Part shown: positions 20,730-34,110 of the stretch, piece after piece
Layout: every line of letters starts with the position of its first letter
Position numbering within the stretch: position 1 is the first letter of the stretch
NCBI GenBank assembly: GCA_035079385.1
Contig: JAVHKY010000023.1
Location: 2,976,001 to 3,040,000 of the forward strand
DNA: 64,000 bases
Reading direction: 5' to 3'
Source of the DNA: Aspidiotus rigidus
Taxonomy: Eukaryota; Arthropoda; Insecta; Hemiptera; Diaspididae
Position numbers and translations under genes: made by a program
The notes under the pieces: model-generated
Told to the model about the DNA's origin: nothing
The model's database searches: none
The model's input: only the letters and a program-made list of their open reading frames with translations

Positions 20730-22945
20730 TATGATCAACAGATTAGTGCACAACTTACAGAACGTGGACGATAAAAAAAGAATTGTAAACAAAATAGTAT
20801 TTTTTTGTACCCAGGGGTGAGGTACAAGGAACGTTTCACAATCTCGTTGTCGAATTCCAAAATCTCAGATTAATTTCAACTTAGAATCGGAATTTTCTCT
20901 TCATGCACCTCGGTATCACGTGAAAGGTAGCAACCTGTTTGTTTCTGTTATTTTTTAATTGTAGATAAGGTACGTATTTACGAGTGCGAGGGATTGGCTC
21001 GTACCCGAGAGGACTTTTTGCACCTAGTACGTATCATACAAACGCGTTAATCGACGTTCATTTTCGTCCGACGGCACTTCAATGGTCATTTTTGAATTTA
21101 TTCAAAAATTTCAATACCTAGTACGTATTTACGGCTAAGGAGGCATTGATGTACTGTCTTCAGACGAATGTGTTTTCGTTCGGGTTGGTCATTCGTAAAC
21201 AACCGTTGTTATTGAAAATGAAGGGTACAGGGGTAGAAGAGGGAGTGTTCCAACGAAACGAGCTGCAGAAACGGTTTCTTCTAAGGGACGTCAAAGCTCC
21301 AAATGTCCAGCTCATTTCTTTTGACTATTCCTTTTCCCCTTCAAATAGCATACGCGGACCCTGTGATCCAGCCGCCAACTAATCGCTCACGGACAATACG
21401 TTCATCATTCGGTCGACGAACGACGCACAATGGTTTTTGAATACGCAGTCCTCGATTAACAATCCAGACCTAATTTTTTTAATTTTCCAATTTTATTTCT
21501 GGTCATTGCAACATGAAATAAAGATTTTAAATGAACATGTCCATAACGAAAAATAGAATCGAGTTAATTCAATGAAAACGCAAGTGCAGTGTACAAACAA
21601 TTCATGTTCAAAAAATTTCATCTCCAAATAATTTCCTACCGATTGTATAATATATCGTTTATACGCTCCTGCCTCCGCCTCCAACTAAAACCAAAGCTCA
21701 TCCACTTCACAATCAAAGCTAACAGACACATCTAGAAAACTCGATAATTGATTGACAACTCGTCAAATCATGTAATTTCCTTTCAATAGATCGATTTTCC
21801 ATGACGTCATATGGCAGACTGAAGCTTCCAGAGCACAAGTCAACCTCATATAAGGAAAACATGGAGACCTTTGAGAAATTAAAATTATTCCAAAAATGAA
21901 GGAATTTATTAGAATAAAAATTAAAAATTTGATTTTCGTGAAGCCAAAATTCTCAGCTTCATTTTACAATATTTTACTCATATTGCTCTCTTATGTGATA
22001 AAATTAATTCCTTCTATGAGAATCATGACAGAGATCTGATGTAAATCAACTTTTTATTTTATTCTAAAGAATTCGGTTCCTTTTAAAATACAGTAAACCT
22101 CCAACAACCGGTTCTCAAATTTCACCCTTTTTTAACTGGACTCGTGCGCAAGCATCTTTTTGCATTCATTTAGGTACTGTATTTGGCTACATAGATAACA
22201 ACTACTGCAAGAAAATAAACTAAAATACATTCCTTTTTAAAGAATATAAAGTTTTGTACTCAATTAATGTACCAAGCGTACTGATCAATAAAATTTTCCT
22301 TTTTTTGACGAAATAAATTGATGGAAATTAAAAAGTTCTGTCATTCGGATCACCCAATACCCAACTGATCCAGATAATGGAGGTTCTACTGTTATTTTGT
22401 ATTGCTCAAAGCTCTTCATACTTTCTACATGGGGTTGACTTGTGCACTGGAAGATTCGGTCTGCCATGTATGAGCTCCTGTAAGCCCAGATTCACTTAGC
22501 AGACGTTAGTAGTGAGGAGAGTTGCTGAGTCGATAACGCTCTGATTTCTCTGAACTCGGTATATTCTCTCAACCCGATCATACTTTTGATATCACAGAGC
22601 AGACAACGCTGTGGATGAAATGAGGAACTATGCCAACGGATGCAGATAAATGAAAATATCCCTTATGATTTCTACATGCCCAAACGCTGACCATATTTTT
22701 CGTACAATACTCAGGAGAACATTTAAAATATTTTCGGAGTAAAATCCCCCATTGATTATGTTCCTGCTAACAAATGATTCTTCCTTCCACACTCGATCTG
22801 ATTCCGCTGTCGAGCGATTCTTTCTTTCATATTCAATCCAACCCGACTTCGATCGAACGCTTCGCTTCCGATAGAGGGGCAATATGTAGCGACCTGTCTG
22901 TTTCTAACACTTCACCACTCGCAGATAAGGTGCGCATTCACCTCT
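20730..22945. other. No gene recognised
   Basis: Short frames without motifs (for example 21146-21382, 22628-22882). No repeat ends identified. Confidence 0.5.
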
Positions 22946-23095
22946 ACTTCATATTGCATACTCATTTGCCAGCTCTTTTGGTAGGGGAATAGATATGCTA
23001 TTATTGCACATTCAATTTCTCCGCCATAAGTCCAATGCAAATACCATTTAGATAAGGATCAGGCAAATGAGTATGCAATATAATATAGGGGGAGA
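22935..23095. repeat. Inverted-repeat element, ~20-bp arms
   Basis: ATATTGCATACTCATTTGCC near 22952-22971 is repeated inverted as GGCAAATGAGTATGCAATAT near 23063-23082, with partial further pairing outside. The interior of about 90 bp is not palindromic. Probably a small non-autonomous element; no target duplication seen. Confidence 0.55.
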
Positions 23096-26000
23096 ACCCT
23101 AAATTGAGATACGTTCATCAATCAATCGATCAACGACACTTTAGGGTTTTTGAATACTCCGTCCTTGATGAACAATCAGAATATACATGTCCACCACACA
23201 AGTATGTATTAAGACTTCAATAATTTGATGCATATGGAGAGAGCCGCTCGTGATTTTCAAAATCCAATTTTTTCTGATTGATATTGTTAAAATTTTGAAC
23301 TCATCCGCGAAATTCTTATCATTTTCTCAACTCTGGTTACGGTATGGAATTTATCATTTCTGCGATTCAATACATCTCTATCAATGAATGTTCGTCCACT
23401 CGAAAACTAGAACGGGAGAATTTCATGAATAAGGGAAATTAATATCGTTAACTAAACAGACTTTACCATCATTCATTAAAAAAATGAAACACTAAAACTC
23501 AATCTAAGGAATCAACTAAAAGTATGTATTTCAACACAAAGGTTGAACGATATTCGGAGTACTATCATCTTCTCTTCGATTGACTACTACAAAAAGTTCC
23601 TTTAAAGTTCTACTGAGAATAAGAAAAGATCGAACCATGACACAGACTGAGAAAACGGATCTATCAACCCTAAATTACACATATTTCATAGTTCGGCTTC
23701 TGAGTCCCAGATCGAAAAATCTATTTTTTGACGAAGAATTAATTTGATACAATACAGCATTTTAGGGAAGTTACAAACATTTTCATCGAGGATTAATTTA
23801 AAAAGATATTATACCAGGGTATGGTGCGTGAAAAAACTGTCACAAATGACGTCGCGTCGGTATCTGCGAACATTCTATTTCGATACCGACTCTATAGGTT
23901 ATTTTTATCGCATTCACAACCACACAAGTAATATGTAGTGAAAAAGGTCATTGTTACAAGCTCACGAGAAGAGAGATTATTTGCGAAGATGGTTTCGCGA
24001 CGCGGTCTTACGATTAACCAAGGATTAATATTATACATTATTCATCGCTCGTAATTCTGTAGAGCAGCTTATACCATATGTGCCGTATTTTTGACGCGAT
24101 CGTTCCCTCCTATCTGATTCACATGGCCCGTTCTATACAATATAGGTACCGGTAATACCAGCTGACTTGGGTGCACTTGCGAGGCATCTCGTCGTGGAGT
24201 GAAGAATACGTACGATGTAACTACAGAAAAACGAATTCTGACAGTACAAATTCCTTATGTTCAGATGATGTCTCGAATGCCACAATACAAGATTTAGATC
24301 GATCAATACAGCAAGAGGGTCATAACTTTTGGTAGACTACCATCACGTATTTTTAGCATAAATCCGAAATTTCGAACATCCAAACGAGCATCATGCACAT
24401 TTTTGACATCGGTGTTCTATCTAATTTTGGAAGGCGCTCTTGTAATATTCGATCGATATTTCAGTTCTAGCGACTAAAAAGAATAGAAAGACAGCAGGAA
24501 TCTCAATTGAAAACCAAGAGCGGTATTGTATACCGGCAAGTTGTAAACATACGAAAAATAACGAGTAAGTATCGAGAGCCGACATTGCAACCACCGGGTC
24601 AAATAACTGGTGACTAAAATACGTATTGATAAGAAGAGATTGTAAACATCGTTGAAGGTTTATGACCAAAGGAGTGAACGTTATAAAGATACTCCAGTAT
24701 ATTTCCGACAGGTTTTCCAGGAAGAACGATAGGGTACGAATACTACACAATTTCGTCAACCGAGAATTTTACATAGGTCATAAATAGTTTTGTACCGTAG
24801 TTCCCTCAATAATTACCGTATAAAAGCTTGCCGACTGAGCGGCATCAACAATTCAACCATACAACTTGATCCGGAACAATGGCATGACGACCGCATTTAG
24901 TAAACACCCTAACACTAGGGTAGTTCTTATTTACGGATTGAAAGTAATAGGAAACTCAATAAAGAAATCCGATATATAAGTATACACTCAGGGACTACGA
25001 TTTTTCAACTTCCAGTAGCGAAATAAATGTGCCGGTTGGGTACTTGATGAGAAGTGCACAGATAAGGATTCGTCTGGAAAGACGTCTGCAACTTTGATTT
25101 TACAGCCAATCTAGAATAAAAGTTTCTTTACCTGTGTTATATACTCTGTCTTTAGTTCTTCCAATCGAATCGAAGTGAAGTTCACACAATGGTCTGTTGA
25201 GAACCAAATTGTAATCCAAGTGTTTTACGAGAAATCTACTATACGTAACTACATCACAATTTCAAATATTATTCACATCACTGACGATTACATAACAAAA
25301 GAAATAAAATATACGAAAATTCGAACTCACTGAACGGTGTTTGGAGGAACGATACAAAATCGAAATTGTAACTCAATAGCTTTTCACGTCTTCGCACGCA
25401 CGAACACGACTTCTCGACATTCGAGACTATTTCGAACTGCACTCCACTGCCCTGCTGTTCAAGTGTTCAACTTCGATGTATTCGCGCTTTGCCAACGTTC
25501 GTTCGTTCCGTCTTCTTGGCTCGACCGGCAGCCAGATGATGGAGATTTAACAACACACGTGCATTACCTGCTCCACTATTTTTCGACGTTTCGGTGGACT
25601 CGCAAAGTGACGTGAAGAAGATGTGTTTCCCTACGTTAATTCTATGGAAGAGTTGACTTTCGGAGTCAAGGTTAAGCAGGTGCGAAACATGCTCGCCAGC
25701 CGCTGTATAAGCTCGAAATGCGCAAGAACCAATTTTCAATGATTCATCTCCTACTTCGGCGACTGCTTGTCGCTTGCCGTCGTTTAATCAGCTGGAAACG
25801 GAGTTTTCACGAAGAGAATATAAATATTAGCGATGAGAGTAATATTAACTACTTACATATTATTAGCTTTAAATTATGGAGATTCGAAAGATCAGTATGA
25901 CGCTAATATCGAAACTTTCTCTCTTGATTCGTTCAGAGATCGTCAGGTCTCGAGGGAAGCGGTCGAGTTTGTGGCTCAAGCGGTTGGAAGAATTTAGATT

Positions 26001-26155
26001 TGATGAGAATAGCTGCCTGATAAGAATGACCGATTCTCTTGTAGTAGCATTCATTTCAAAATCAGCGTTACCGACCAAATTGTCAATTATTATAATCACC
26101 CATCAATATACCACCTGTTATTGATTGACGTGTGACATCATCAATGAGAAAAATC
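23096..26155. other. No gene recognised
   Basis: Includes a somewhat GC-richer stretch at about 25330-25760 with overlapping frames on both strands (92 and 90 codons) that could be a 5' exon or promoter area, but no splice, start or domain evidence supports it. Confidence 0.45.
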
Positions 26156-26165
26156 TGTACAAAAC

Positions 26166-26520
26166 AGGGGTGCTCAGCTAAGCCGAAGCCATTAGCCGTT
26201 AGCCGAGCAATTTTCATCAAAAATTAGCTGGTCGTAAGCTAGCTAATGAAATCATGTTAGCCATTAGCTTAGCCGTTAGCCATTCAAATTGGAATTGCTA
26301 ACGGCTAATATTTTCTCTTCCCTCAAACCTCACCCCTCCACATTGAAGTGACCCCGACCGCTACTTTCAGCCGTTAGCTTTTAGCTCTGAGCCATTAGCC
26401 AACCTATTTTGGTCCAAAATTAGCTAGTCAATGAAACTGGGTTAGCCGTTAGCCGAATCCAATCAATTTGGAGGGTTAGCTTTTAGCTAAGTGTTTAGCC
26501 AATGCGCTCCGACTTTGAGG
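26166..26520. repeat. Decayed TTAGCCGTTAGCC repeat, possibly a hAT-like element
   Basis: Begins CAGGGGTGCTCAGCTAAGCC and then has many copies of TTAGCCGTTAGCC / GGCTAACGGCTAA and AGCTTTTAGCTAA in both orientations, until about 26500. The first bases resemble a hAT terminus (CAGGGGTG), but a clear opposite end was not found. Confidence 0.5.
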
Positions 26521-26589
26521 CACAGCTCTCGGCTCTTTTGAGCAATGGTTTCGAGTAAAGATTTAATTAATTTTAACTAAGTCGAAAAA

Positions 26590-27085
26590 TTATCGATTGT
26601 TAATTGCACGGTACATTATAGAGGTATTGACACAACGAAAAATTTCTGTCGCACGAATTGTGTTAATTCATACGGAATTCCGCTACGCTCGCAGCGATCG
26701 TTTGAATACCTTCCACACCCCCACACCCCACCTGTGTCGGAACCTTACCGGAGGTACCCTAATATTGACGAAATTTTCGTGGGTTGTAAAAGGTGAAGAA
26801 ATTCACCAAAGAAGATAATTTTTTTTTTTAATAAGTAGAGCATGGTTAGTTGTCTATTTGTACCTAGTTTCAGATTTTTAGGTTAATACCTGATTCCTCT
26901 ACGAATTTTTAAAAATTGATGAATTTACATTACCTAGTATTCATGTAGTTTTCACGCTTAGTAATACCTTGCAACGCTCCTAGCGTAGATTATATCAACT
27001 GACACAACTCAGGCGACAGTAACAAACACGGCTAATATACGTTCGTGTCAATACCTCTATAATGTACCGTGTATCGTGGTTAATT
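26590..27085. mobile_element. TIR element with an exact 27-bp inverted repeat
   Basis: CACGGTACATTATAGAGGTA (from 26607) and the six bases after it recur exactly inverted, ending at 27072. Weaker matching continues inward (CTGTCGC...TTGTGT) and outward (TGTTAATTG / CAATTAACCA). The interior contains unrelated AT-rich sequence. No coding capacity. Confidence 0.65.
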
Positions 27086-27092
27086 GTATGTC

Positions 27093-27757
27093 GACATGTT
27101 TCATATTTTTGCTCTGACCTCTGTCCTATTCCTGAAATTTGCGTCCGCACATCCGTACAACCGTGACCTTGGGACTTGGAAGAATTTTGGCAATTTTCTC
27201 GAAGTCTGTACAACCGTGACCTTTCAACTTGGAAGAATTTTTTCCAACCTCTTTTGATGTCCTTGTCCTGACCTCTACCCTATTTCTGAAATTTGCATCC
27301 GTCCGTATGTCCGCACGGCTCTGACCTCTCCTAGTATACTAGCTCAATCTGCATATATGTAGAGACTTATACTAGACTATATATCATCTTTCATGTCTTC
27401 GCTCTCGCCTCTACCCTATTTCCAAAATTTGCGTCCATCTGACCTCTCGAACTAGCATATGGTGCAATGCACTTGAACTAGGCTAGGACCTCCCCCCTGG
27501 ACAGTAGGCTGAACCAGACTGCTATAGTTAGTTTAGCCTTCATTATACTATAGGCCTATGCTAAACTTTCATATTATACAAAGAAGGGGGCAAACGAGCG
27601 GAGTGAATGAGCTCCCCATTGCCGCCTGAACACATACTAGATCAACGAGACAACCTCACATAACTTTAAATTATTTGATATTGCATACTACACTTATTTT
27701 AAATTATGATAAACATGAAATATGATCTTTTTTTGTTCGGCTATGCCAGGACATTTT
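27093..27757 (-). mobile_element. Dispersed element with ATGAAACATGTC / GGCTATGCC ends, copy 1
   Basis: One end is GACATGTTTCATATTTTTGC followed by a duplicated CTGACCTCTACCCTATTTC / AAATTTGCGTCC module (27113-27160, 27268-27320, 27398-27440). The other end is ATGAAATATGATC...TTCGGCTATGCCAGGACA. The interior has a GGGGGCAAACGAGCGGAGTG motif and many AGGCCTA words. Three other copies: 41145, 43245, 47817. Non-coding. Confidence 0.65.
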
Positions 27758-27949
27758 TTTAAAGACTATCAGTCACTCGTCAATTATGTGTTGCACTATG
27801 CACTATCAAGTCAGTCAATTGTACTTCAAGTAAGTTGATATATACAGTGAGTCATTCATACTTAATGAGTCGATGAGCGATGAAACCAAAAATGCTGAAA
27901 AGCAGTGTACCTATATTGTGATGGCTGAATGATTTGGTTTAAACTTAGA

Positions 27950-28365
27950 ACCTTGAACATTGTAGCTTTTGGCAGGCCTTGTGATACTGTAAGAAAAAGC
28001 TAGCTAGCTTTCAGCTTCGAGTTTTTTGGTTCAAAATGCGGCTATTTATTGGCTTTTGAATGTAGCATTTAGGTAAATGCAACACACTGGGCAATTAGTT
28101 ATGCTTACGCGGTTATGGTCGCCCGTTGGACACTAGAATTTGGAAACCGTGAGTTGAAACCTCTTTTTTTTCTTCTTGAAAACGCGGGAAAAATACGCAT
28201 TTTCTATATAATTTACGTAAAATATTTTTTGTTGAAAAGGTTTTAAAAAATTGAAAAATATAGCTTTTGGCTGTCTCTTTCACACTGCAGGGAAAAGCTA
28301 GTTAGCTTTCAACTCCCAGGTTTTTGTGAAAATGCGGCTAGGTATTTATTGGTTTTTGGATTTAT
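27950..28365. repeat. Direct duplication of ~110 bp separated by ~190 bp
   Basis: 27955-28068 and 28251-28363 share TAGCTTTTGGC...GGAAAAGCTAG(C/T)TAGCTTTCA...AAATGCGGCTA...TTTATTGG(C/T)TTTTG in the same order. Moderately diverged. Origin unknown. Confidence 0.65.
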
Positions 28366-28446
28366 CTTTCCTCTAACTGTAATAAACTGCTAAAAACGCC
28401 AAAAATGTCATAATTGCCAAAATACTAAAAACTCCATAACTGCCAA

Positions 28447-28916
28447 AAACGACAGCTTCCTTAACGAAGTTAAACGAGGAACGCAGGCAACCTGTTTTAT
28501 GAGTCAAATTGGATTTGGTATTGAGAATTCAAGGAAGCCTAGACCTGGTATAAAGCTAGTATAAAGAAGGCCTAGACCTACTATAAGCCTAGTATAATAA
28601 GTTTGAGAGTCTGAATTGACTCTCGAGCTATATTATGATAGAAGGGGGACTTGAAAAAATTTATCCAAGCTATATTCAATAGGAGGACAATTTTGACTAT
28701 TGACCTATATATGATAGCAAGGGGACTTGTAAAAATTTTGACTATGACTTGGAAAAATTTCGACTCTTGAGCCTAATATGATAGGAGAGGGACTTGAAAA
28801 AATTTCATCCTCCAAGCTATATACAATCGGAGTCAACATTTTTGTAAGTCTTACGCCGGACGGCGCACGCCAAATTTCTCAAAAAAAAAAAAAAAACATA
28901 GAACAGGTTCCCTGTT
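28447..28916. mobile_element. Foldback element, copy B
   Basis: The left part has GCAGGCAACCTGTT (28483-28496) preceded by CTTCCTTAACGAAGTTAAAC, as in copy A. The right end is AACAGGTTCCCTGTT (28902-28916). It shares with copy A the GAGTCAAATTGG...TTTGGTATTGAGAATT lead, an AGGCCTAG-rich block, three to four minisatellite units and the GGCAAATTTCTCAAAAA-type right module. It sits inside a decayed GCCAAAAA repeat (28380-28470 and 28917-29010). Confidence 0.7.
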
Positions 28917-29019
28917 AAAAATGCTAAAAACTATGAAATTGCCAAAATTTGCCAAAAATACCAGAAAGGCAGAAATTGGCCAAGATATCAAAAATAATTT
29001 TGGTAATTTTGGTATTTTT

Positions 29020-29892
29020 TCAATCAATACCAAAAACCTTTCGATGACAAATCTACCTTCGTTCAACATACCACAAATCTATCTTTTTTCTTTACTTTCT
29101 ACCAACCATCACATCAATTCTCTCTCTCCGACTCCTACCCCGTAACTCTCTTTTATTTCATTTCATCATCATTATAATAAATTTTCTTTTTTTATTAGCA
29201 TTATTTCTTCTTTCCGTAGCACTTTCGTGGAACTTCTTTTCTTCTTCTTCGTTTAATTCCGGGCAGAATGAATTTCTGTCAAAGTCCATCACGTCAGAAA
29301 CCATAATATTATTGTTCTAAAAAAAATGAATCATTGATTTTGGTTGCAATTCTGACTATGTCTCCATCACGAGGACCTGAAAATTATTCCTGCCTCTTCA
29401 CGTTATGAACTCAAGTCACGTGTTCTTTGATTATTTTCTTTATTTCACTTTTGAGCCTTAAATTAATTGCTTTCATTTCATCATTCTTATTTTCCATTCA
29501 AATTGTGTATATGTATGTTATTATAAACGTATTATACTTACACTAATGTTTTCCAAGCAACACCAGAATTGATCGAGAAAAAAAAAATGAAATTTTAATG
29601 GGTTGCTCCTACAACCAAAATAAGTGTGCACGAACCCTCTGGTCGCAAATATGGGCAGAAATCATTGCTCCTTCACCTCTTCGACTGTTCTGGACGTATT
29701 GTCAAAACGTTTTATTTTTCTTAGTGGACCGAAATATAGTTCCCCTAAAAAATTTTACCGGTACGTATTTTTTGCCTCTGTTCAATGTGAAATTATGAAA
29801 GGCCAATGAAAGTACTTGAGACAACAAGACTGAGTCGCCAGGCGCCCCAGTATACGGGTCTCTTGCGTTTTTTTTTCTTTTTTTTTTCCTTT

Positions 29893-29932
<40 letters not shown>

Positions 29933-32900
29933 CATTTTCCTGTGTATTAATTCATGAGAATTTATCTTCTTATTTTTTTCAAAAACTAAAAGCAAAACCA
30001 AACAGATACTGTTACTCTTTTTTTTCAACATCCAGAATAGATCCATTATCGCATTATTATCGTGAAAAACAACTAAAACAAAAACTTAAAGATTGTCCAG
30101 AGTAATATCGTTATCAAGAGCATACCAGAAAGAAAAACAATGAGGTATCGATAAGCTGTATAAAAATTCCGAAAATACCATGCAAAAATAAAACTCGCCA
30201 AGGCTGAACAGAAATTTGAAAAATGCTGTGCAAAAATAAAATCTTAGTTGACTTGTATACCTTCTTAATCACGCGATAAATGCAACCATAAGTGCAGTAT
30301 TATTATCAATATTGATTGATTGACGTACCAAAAAAAAAAAATTCCGAAATTTGGAAATTGCTATGCAAAAATAAAATCACAAGGAAAAACTTCGAAATTG
30401 GGGAATTGCCATGCAAATTAAATCTCAAATAACAGAGAATGTATGACGTATGTATAACTTGAGTAACGTTTAAACACATTTTCGCGGTGAAAACTTTTTT
30501 TTTTTTTTTTCTTTCTTTCTTTTTTTTTGCGATTGCATAGAGGCTCTAGCCTTGCCAAAGGCAAGAGCCCCAATAAAAAAGTTATTGGATCTTATTATGC
30601 ATCCTTTTGTCAAGAAACCATTTCTGAAAATTCTGGTTGAAAATATAACGATGTTATTTTCCAATAATTCATACTAGGGCTAACTTAGATTACAAGGATG
30701 TTATAAATTCCAAAAGTTTAGTAAAAATTTTTGGCAAGACTGATTTTGGGATATTTTTAATTTAAAGTCCTACAACAATTTGAGAAAATTACAGCATCAT
30801 ACTTCCCTTATCGAAACTTCAATTTGAATGATTTAAACTTTATAGATAGGCCTATTTATCTTGAAATTTAGAATCAGATAAAATACATTGTCGAGTAATT
30901 TACAAAATCATATTTTATATTTGACTTAAAATTTAAAATTATTCAGAACACATCGCGGTATCTAAAATCGCTAACCCTTGTTCGTAAGGGAAATCGAACA
31001 AATTACATTGAACCTATTTTGTTTTTTTCGGTGTATGTGTACTTCCTTTTTTTTTTTTTTTTTTTTTTTGCAAGCTATTTAGAACTACTTAGAAGGTCAT
31101 CAGGTCGGGAAGAAATATTGAGTAATGCATTTAAAATTGCTAAATTAAATTTAATGAACATTTTTCTGAAAATCGTTCGCTCATTTTTTTTTGAGAAAGG
31201 GAGAGAAACAGTCGATTTTTCGGTTGAGACTCCAAAAGAGTATAACATTTCTCATCAGATAATTAATGAGAATTCATACTCGTCTATGAAAATCAACCCA
31301 AGAAATAAAAAAACTGATTAGTTTCTATCAAAACGAAATGTTAAATACGCTGGGTAAGAGTTCTATTTTAATTATAGTTAGTAATAAGATGCTTGTGAAT
31401 AGAAGAATTGAAATAATCATGCCGAATTAAATCGTTCGTAAAATGATCGAAGAAATAGGCCAGACGATTCTTGAAACTCGCTACATAGTGTAACGACAGG
31501 CATTGAATAAATAGTTTCTCAAACATTGTCTTCAAAAAAGCCTCGTTTCAAATCCATCAACGCTTCCTAGAAAAAGATTCAAATATTAAAAACAATACAA
31601 ATAGAAATAAAAAAAGTTGTCATCTTCTATTAACCTTCTCAAACGTTATGCTGTCGATGATGAGAAATTGAAGATACTTGAGTCATTTGCAACAGATAAT
31701 AAAATCAGCCACATTCACGAACGATGGTGAACTCTTACAATTTCCAAACGTGGTGCTTGTATAGATAATAAATCCAAAACCTACAACATATAGTTCCAGT
31801 GGTAAGAGTAAATGAGACACCTTAACACAATATCACTAGGTTTCTTTACCTCCTTCAGGCAATCTTGGTCTGCGATCGCACTTTCAAAATAAAATTATTT
31901 CAAGGTCGATAGTTCAACTAATGAAAGAAATGATCCCAATACATGGAGAGGAAGAATCGTAATTTCCAAGTGTTGCAAATCTACGTCGCAGCAAATACAT
32001 GAAGGTAACGTTGGAAAAAAAAAATCAGATCACAGAATAAAATAAATACCTGAAACTAACAAATAACTCACTTGAAAATCTCCTTCTGTGATTGAAAGAA
32101 TCATCAGTCATTATTTTACTCGAAAAATCAGGCGTATATTCAGACTGCAGAAAATAAATAAAATCCTCGGTAAAGATCACAGTCCAGAATCATAATATTC
32201 AAGAAAGCGAAATAGAATGAGCGTAATGCGTTAAATATTTTCTTCATTAAGCTATTCTGTCATCAATTGTGGTCACATACAAGTATTGCGAAGACGTAGA
32301 ACATCTATTTATGATTTCGAAAAAAAAGTATAATTTGTGATCGACTGGTTCCTTCTGATCGTAATTGCTTCAGACTGTTGTACGCGGTTGACGCTGATCC
32401 TTCTCATTCTTCTGTAAAAAAATTATCAGTCAAGTAGGCAAACCTGGAGAAAGAAAATAACTTGAGCGACTCCAGCTGACTTTTTTCTGAATGATCATTC
32501 AATTCCGAAAGCGTGAAAGTAAAACGATTGCCAGCGAGGATTTTCACGCAAGAATGCGACTCTTTCAATATTGGGGAATTCGTTATTATATTAACTACGT
32601 CTAATAATAGTGCTTTTGTAGCGATTCATACCAGGTATTGTTGAGCAACAAATGAGTTTTTGCGATTCAGTTCGATTAGAGAAGAAATTATCAATGAAAC
32701 TGCTGTCTTCTAGTGTATCAATATAAAACTCGATTAGGCCCAGGGAGTTGCATTCCCTTAATCTGAAATTTGGGAAATCGATAAGGAATTGGTCGAATGA
32801 TGACAACATTTCAATAATATATACAAGTGCTATTTTACCTCAATTTTGACATTTTCCGCATGTCTAAAACGTTCGTCATGTTAGACTCAGAGTCGTCAAT

Positions 32901-33965
32901 TCTTGACGGTAATACGGTCCATTCTTTTTTTCTATCGTGAACGTAATCCTCAACGTTGTGATGCACCGGTTCAGGTGGATCGTTATGGTAGGGTGCCAAC
33001 AAGAACCTAGTTCAAATATTCGAATGTTCGGAAATAATTGAAATAATTTTAGCAACATATTGTTCGGCAAGGGGCAATCAGCCATAAGCTCCAAAAATAA
33101 GAGGTTCTTATGCTCTAACTTTACGATTAATCACTCCGTCAAGAATACTTTCTGAACAAAAGATACCGATAACACTTGGGTGAATTTTAGAGCGACAGAA
33201 CGTTAAATCTCTGCAGCCACCATACGGTAATAATTGTGATCGTAGGAACAACAAATTGAGACGATTCGTTAAAATGTTCGCAATATCGTTCTGTCGTCTA
33301 AGACATATTCGTAGAAAAATAAATAATCTGATCGTCCCACGTTCTCACACTGTCAACGGTGAGGTGTACGTAAATTCAAGCCTTGAAACTTAGAATTACA
33401 GCGAACAGTAGTACAACGTAAAATGCAAACTCCTAGGGCAAAAATTCAAGGGTATTTGAAAGAATCTAGAAACAATTAGAAACAATTTCTATTATTTCAT
33501 TCAAAGAGGAGTACAACGAATACGAGATTGACAGCCGTGTTCTCAAACAAACAATATACGGTAATTTTAAGTGCACTAATAAAGAGTCCCAGAAAGTGCC
33601 CCCAAAAACAACACCGAAGTGTTTTTTGGTTCTTTAAGAAAACTTAAAATTATTTTGTTTGTTCGAAAATACGGCTGTGAATAGCTTACTTCTTGAAGAC
33701 GTGAATTTAAATCCATTTCCAGTTTGTCATCGTTAATGGATCCTATCTAAACTCGATAGAATAGAATTAATGTAGCATTACGGCTACAAGATTTTTCAAG
33801 AACTAAAGAATGTTCATCAATTTCAACGTAAAAGCATATAAATTTACGGAGCTAGAAAATATAAAAATTAAAATTGGAAATGAAGTGATTGATATTGATA
33901 GTGAAATAATCTTGGCGACTTGTTTGAACTAGTTCGCCGCCAACTTCGACAATGTCATGGCGGGA
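29020..33965. other. No gene recognised; microsatellites
   Basis: Contains T-rich/(CT)n at about 29869-29935, C/T-rich at 30497-30530 and poly-T near 31047-31068. The frames at 29702-30105 and 31019-31321 are translations of these tracts. Nothing else supported. Confidence 0.55.
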
Positions 33966-33973
33966 TCTCACAT

Positions 33974-34106
33974 CTGCCGTACAAAGTTGAATTGACGTAT
34001 ATGCAGATAATGAATACGAGGAAAAGAGATTATGGGTACATCAGATATAGCCTCTTTTTCTCGTATTCGTTATTTGCATATACGTCAATTCAACTTTGTA
34101 CGGCAG
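33974..34106. mobile_element. 133-bp palindromic MITE, copy 1, with 4-bp duplication ACAT
   Basis: CTGCCGTACAAAGTTGAATT at the left is matched inverted at the right end (...CAACTTTGTACGGCAG). Pairing extends almost to the centre (TCGTATTC). ACAT flanks both sides (33970-33973 and 34107-34110). The second copy at 48809-48941 has the same length. The frames overlapping here are by-products. Confidence 0.9.
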
Positions 34107-34110
34107 ACAT

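Noticed and set aside
25337..25760. Possible first exon or promoter (less AT-rich, open on both strands)
   Set aside because: No start context, donor site or domain could be supported; mentioned only in the spacer entry.
28095..28160. tRNA- or SINE-like stretch (GGTCGCCCG...AGTTGAAACCTC)
   Set aside because: The B-box is imperfect (GTTGAAACC) and no cloverleaf with proper acceptor pairing could be drawn; kept only as a lead.
29702..30105. Frames with Arg-Glu or Ser-Leu runs
   Set aside because: Translation of the (CT)n/poly-T microsatellite on each strand.
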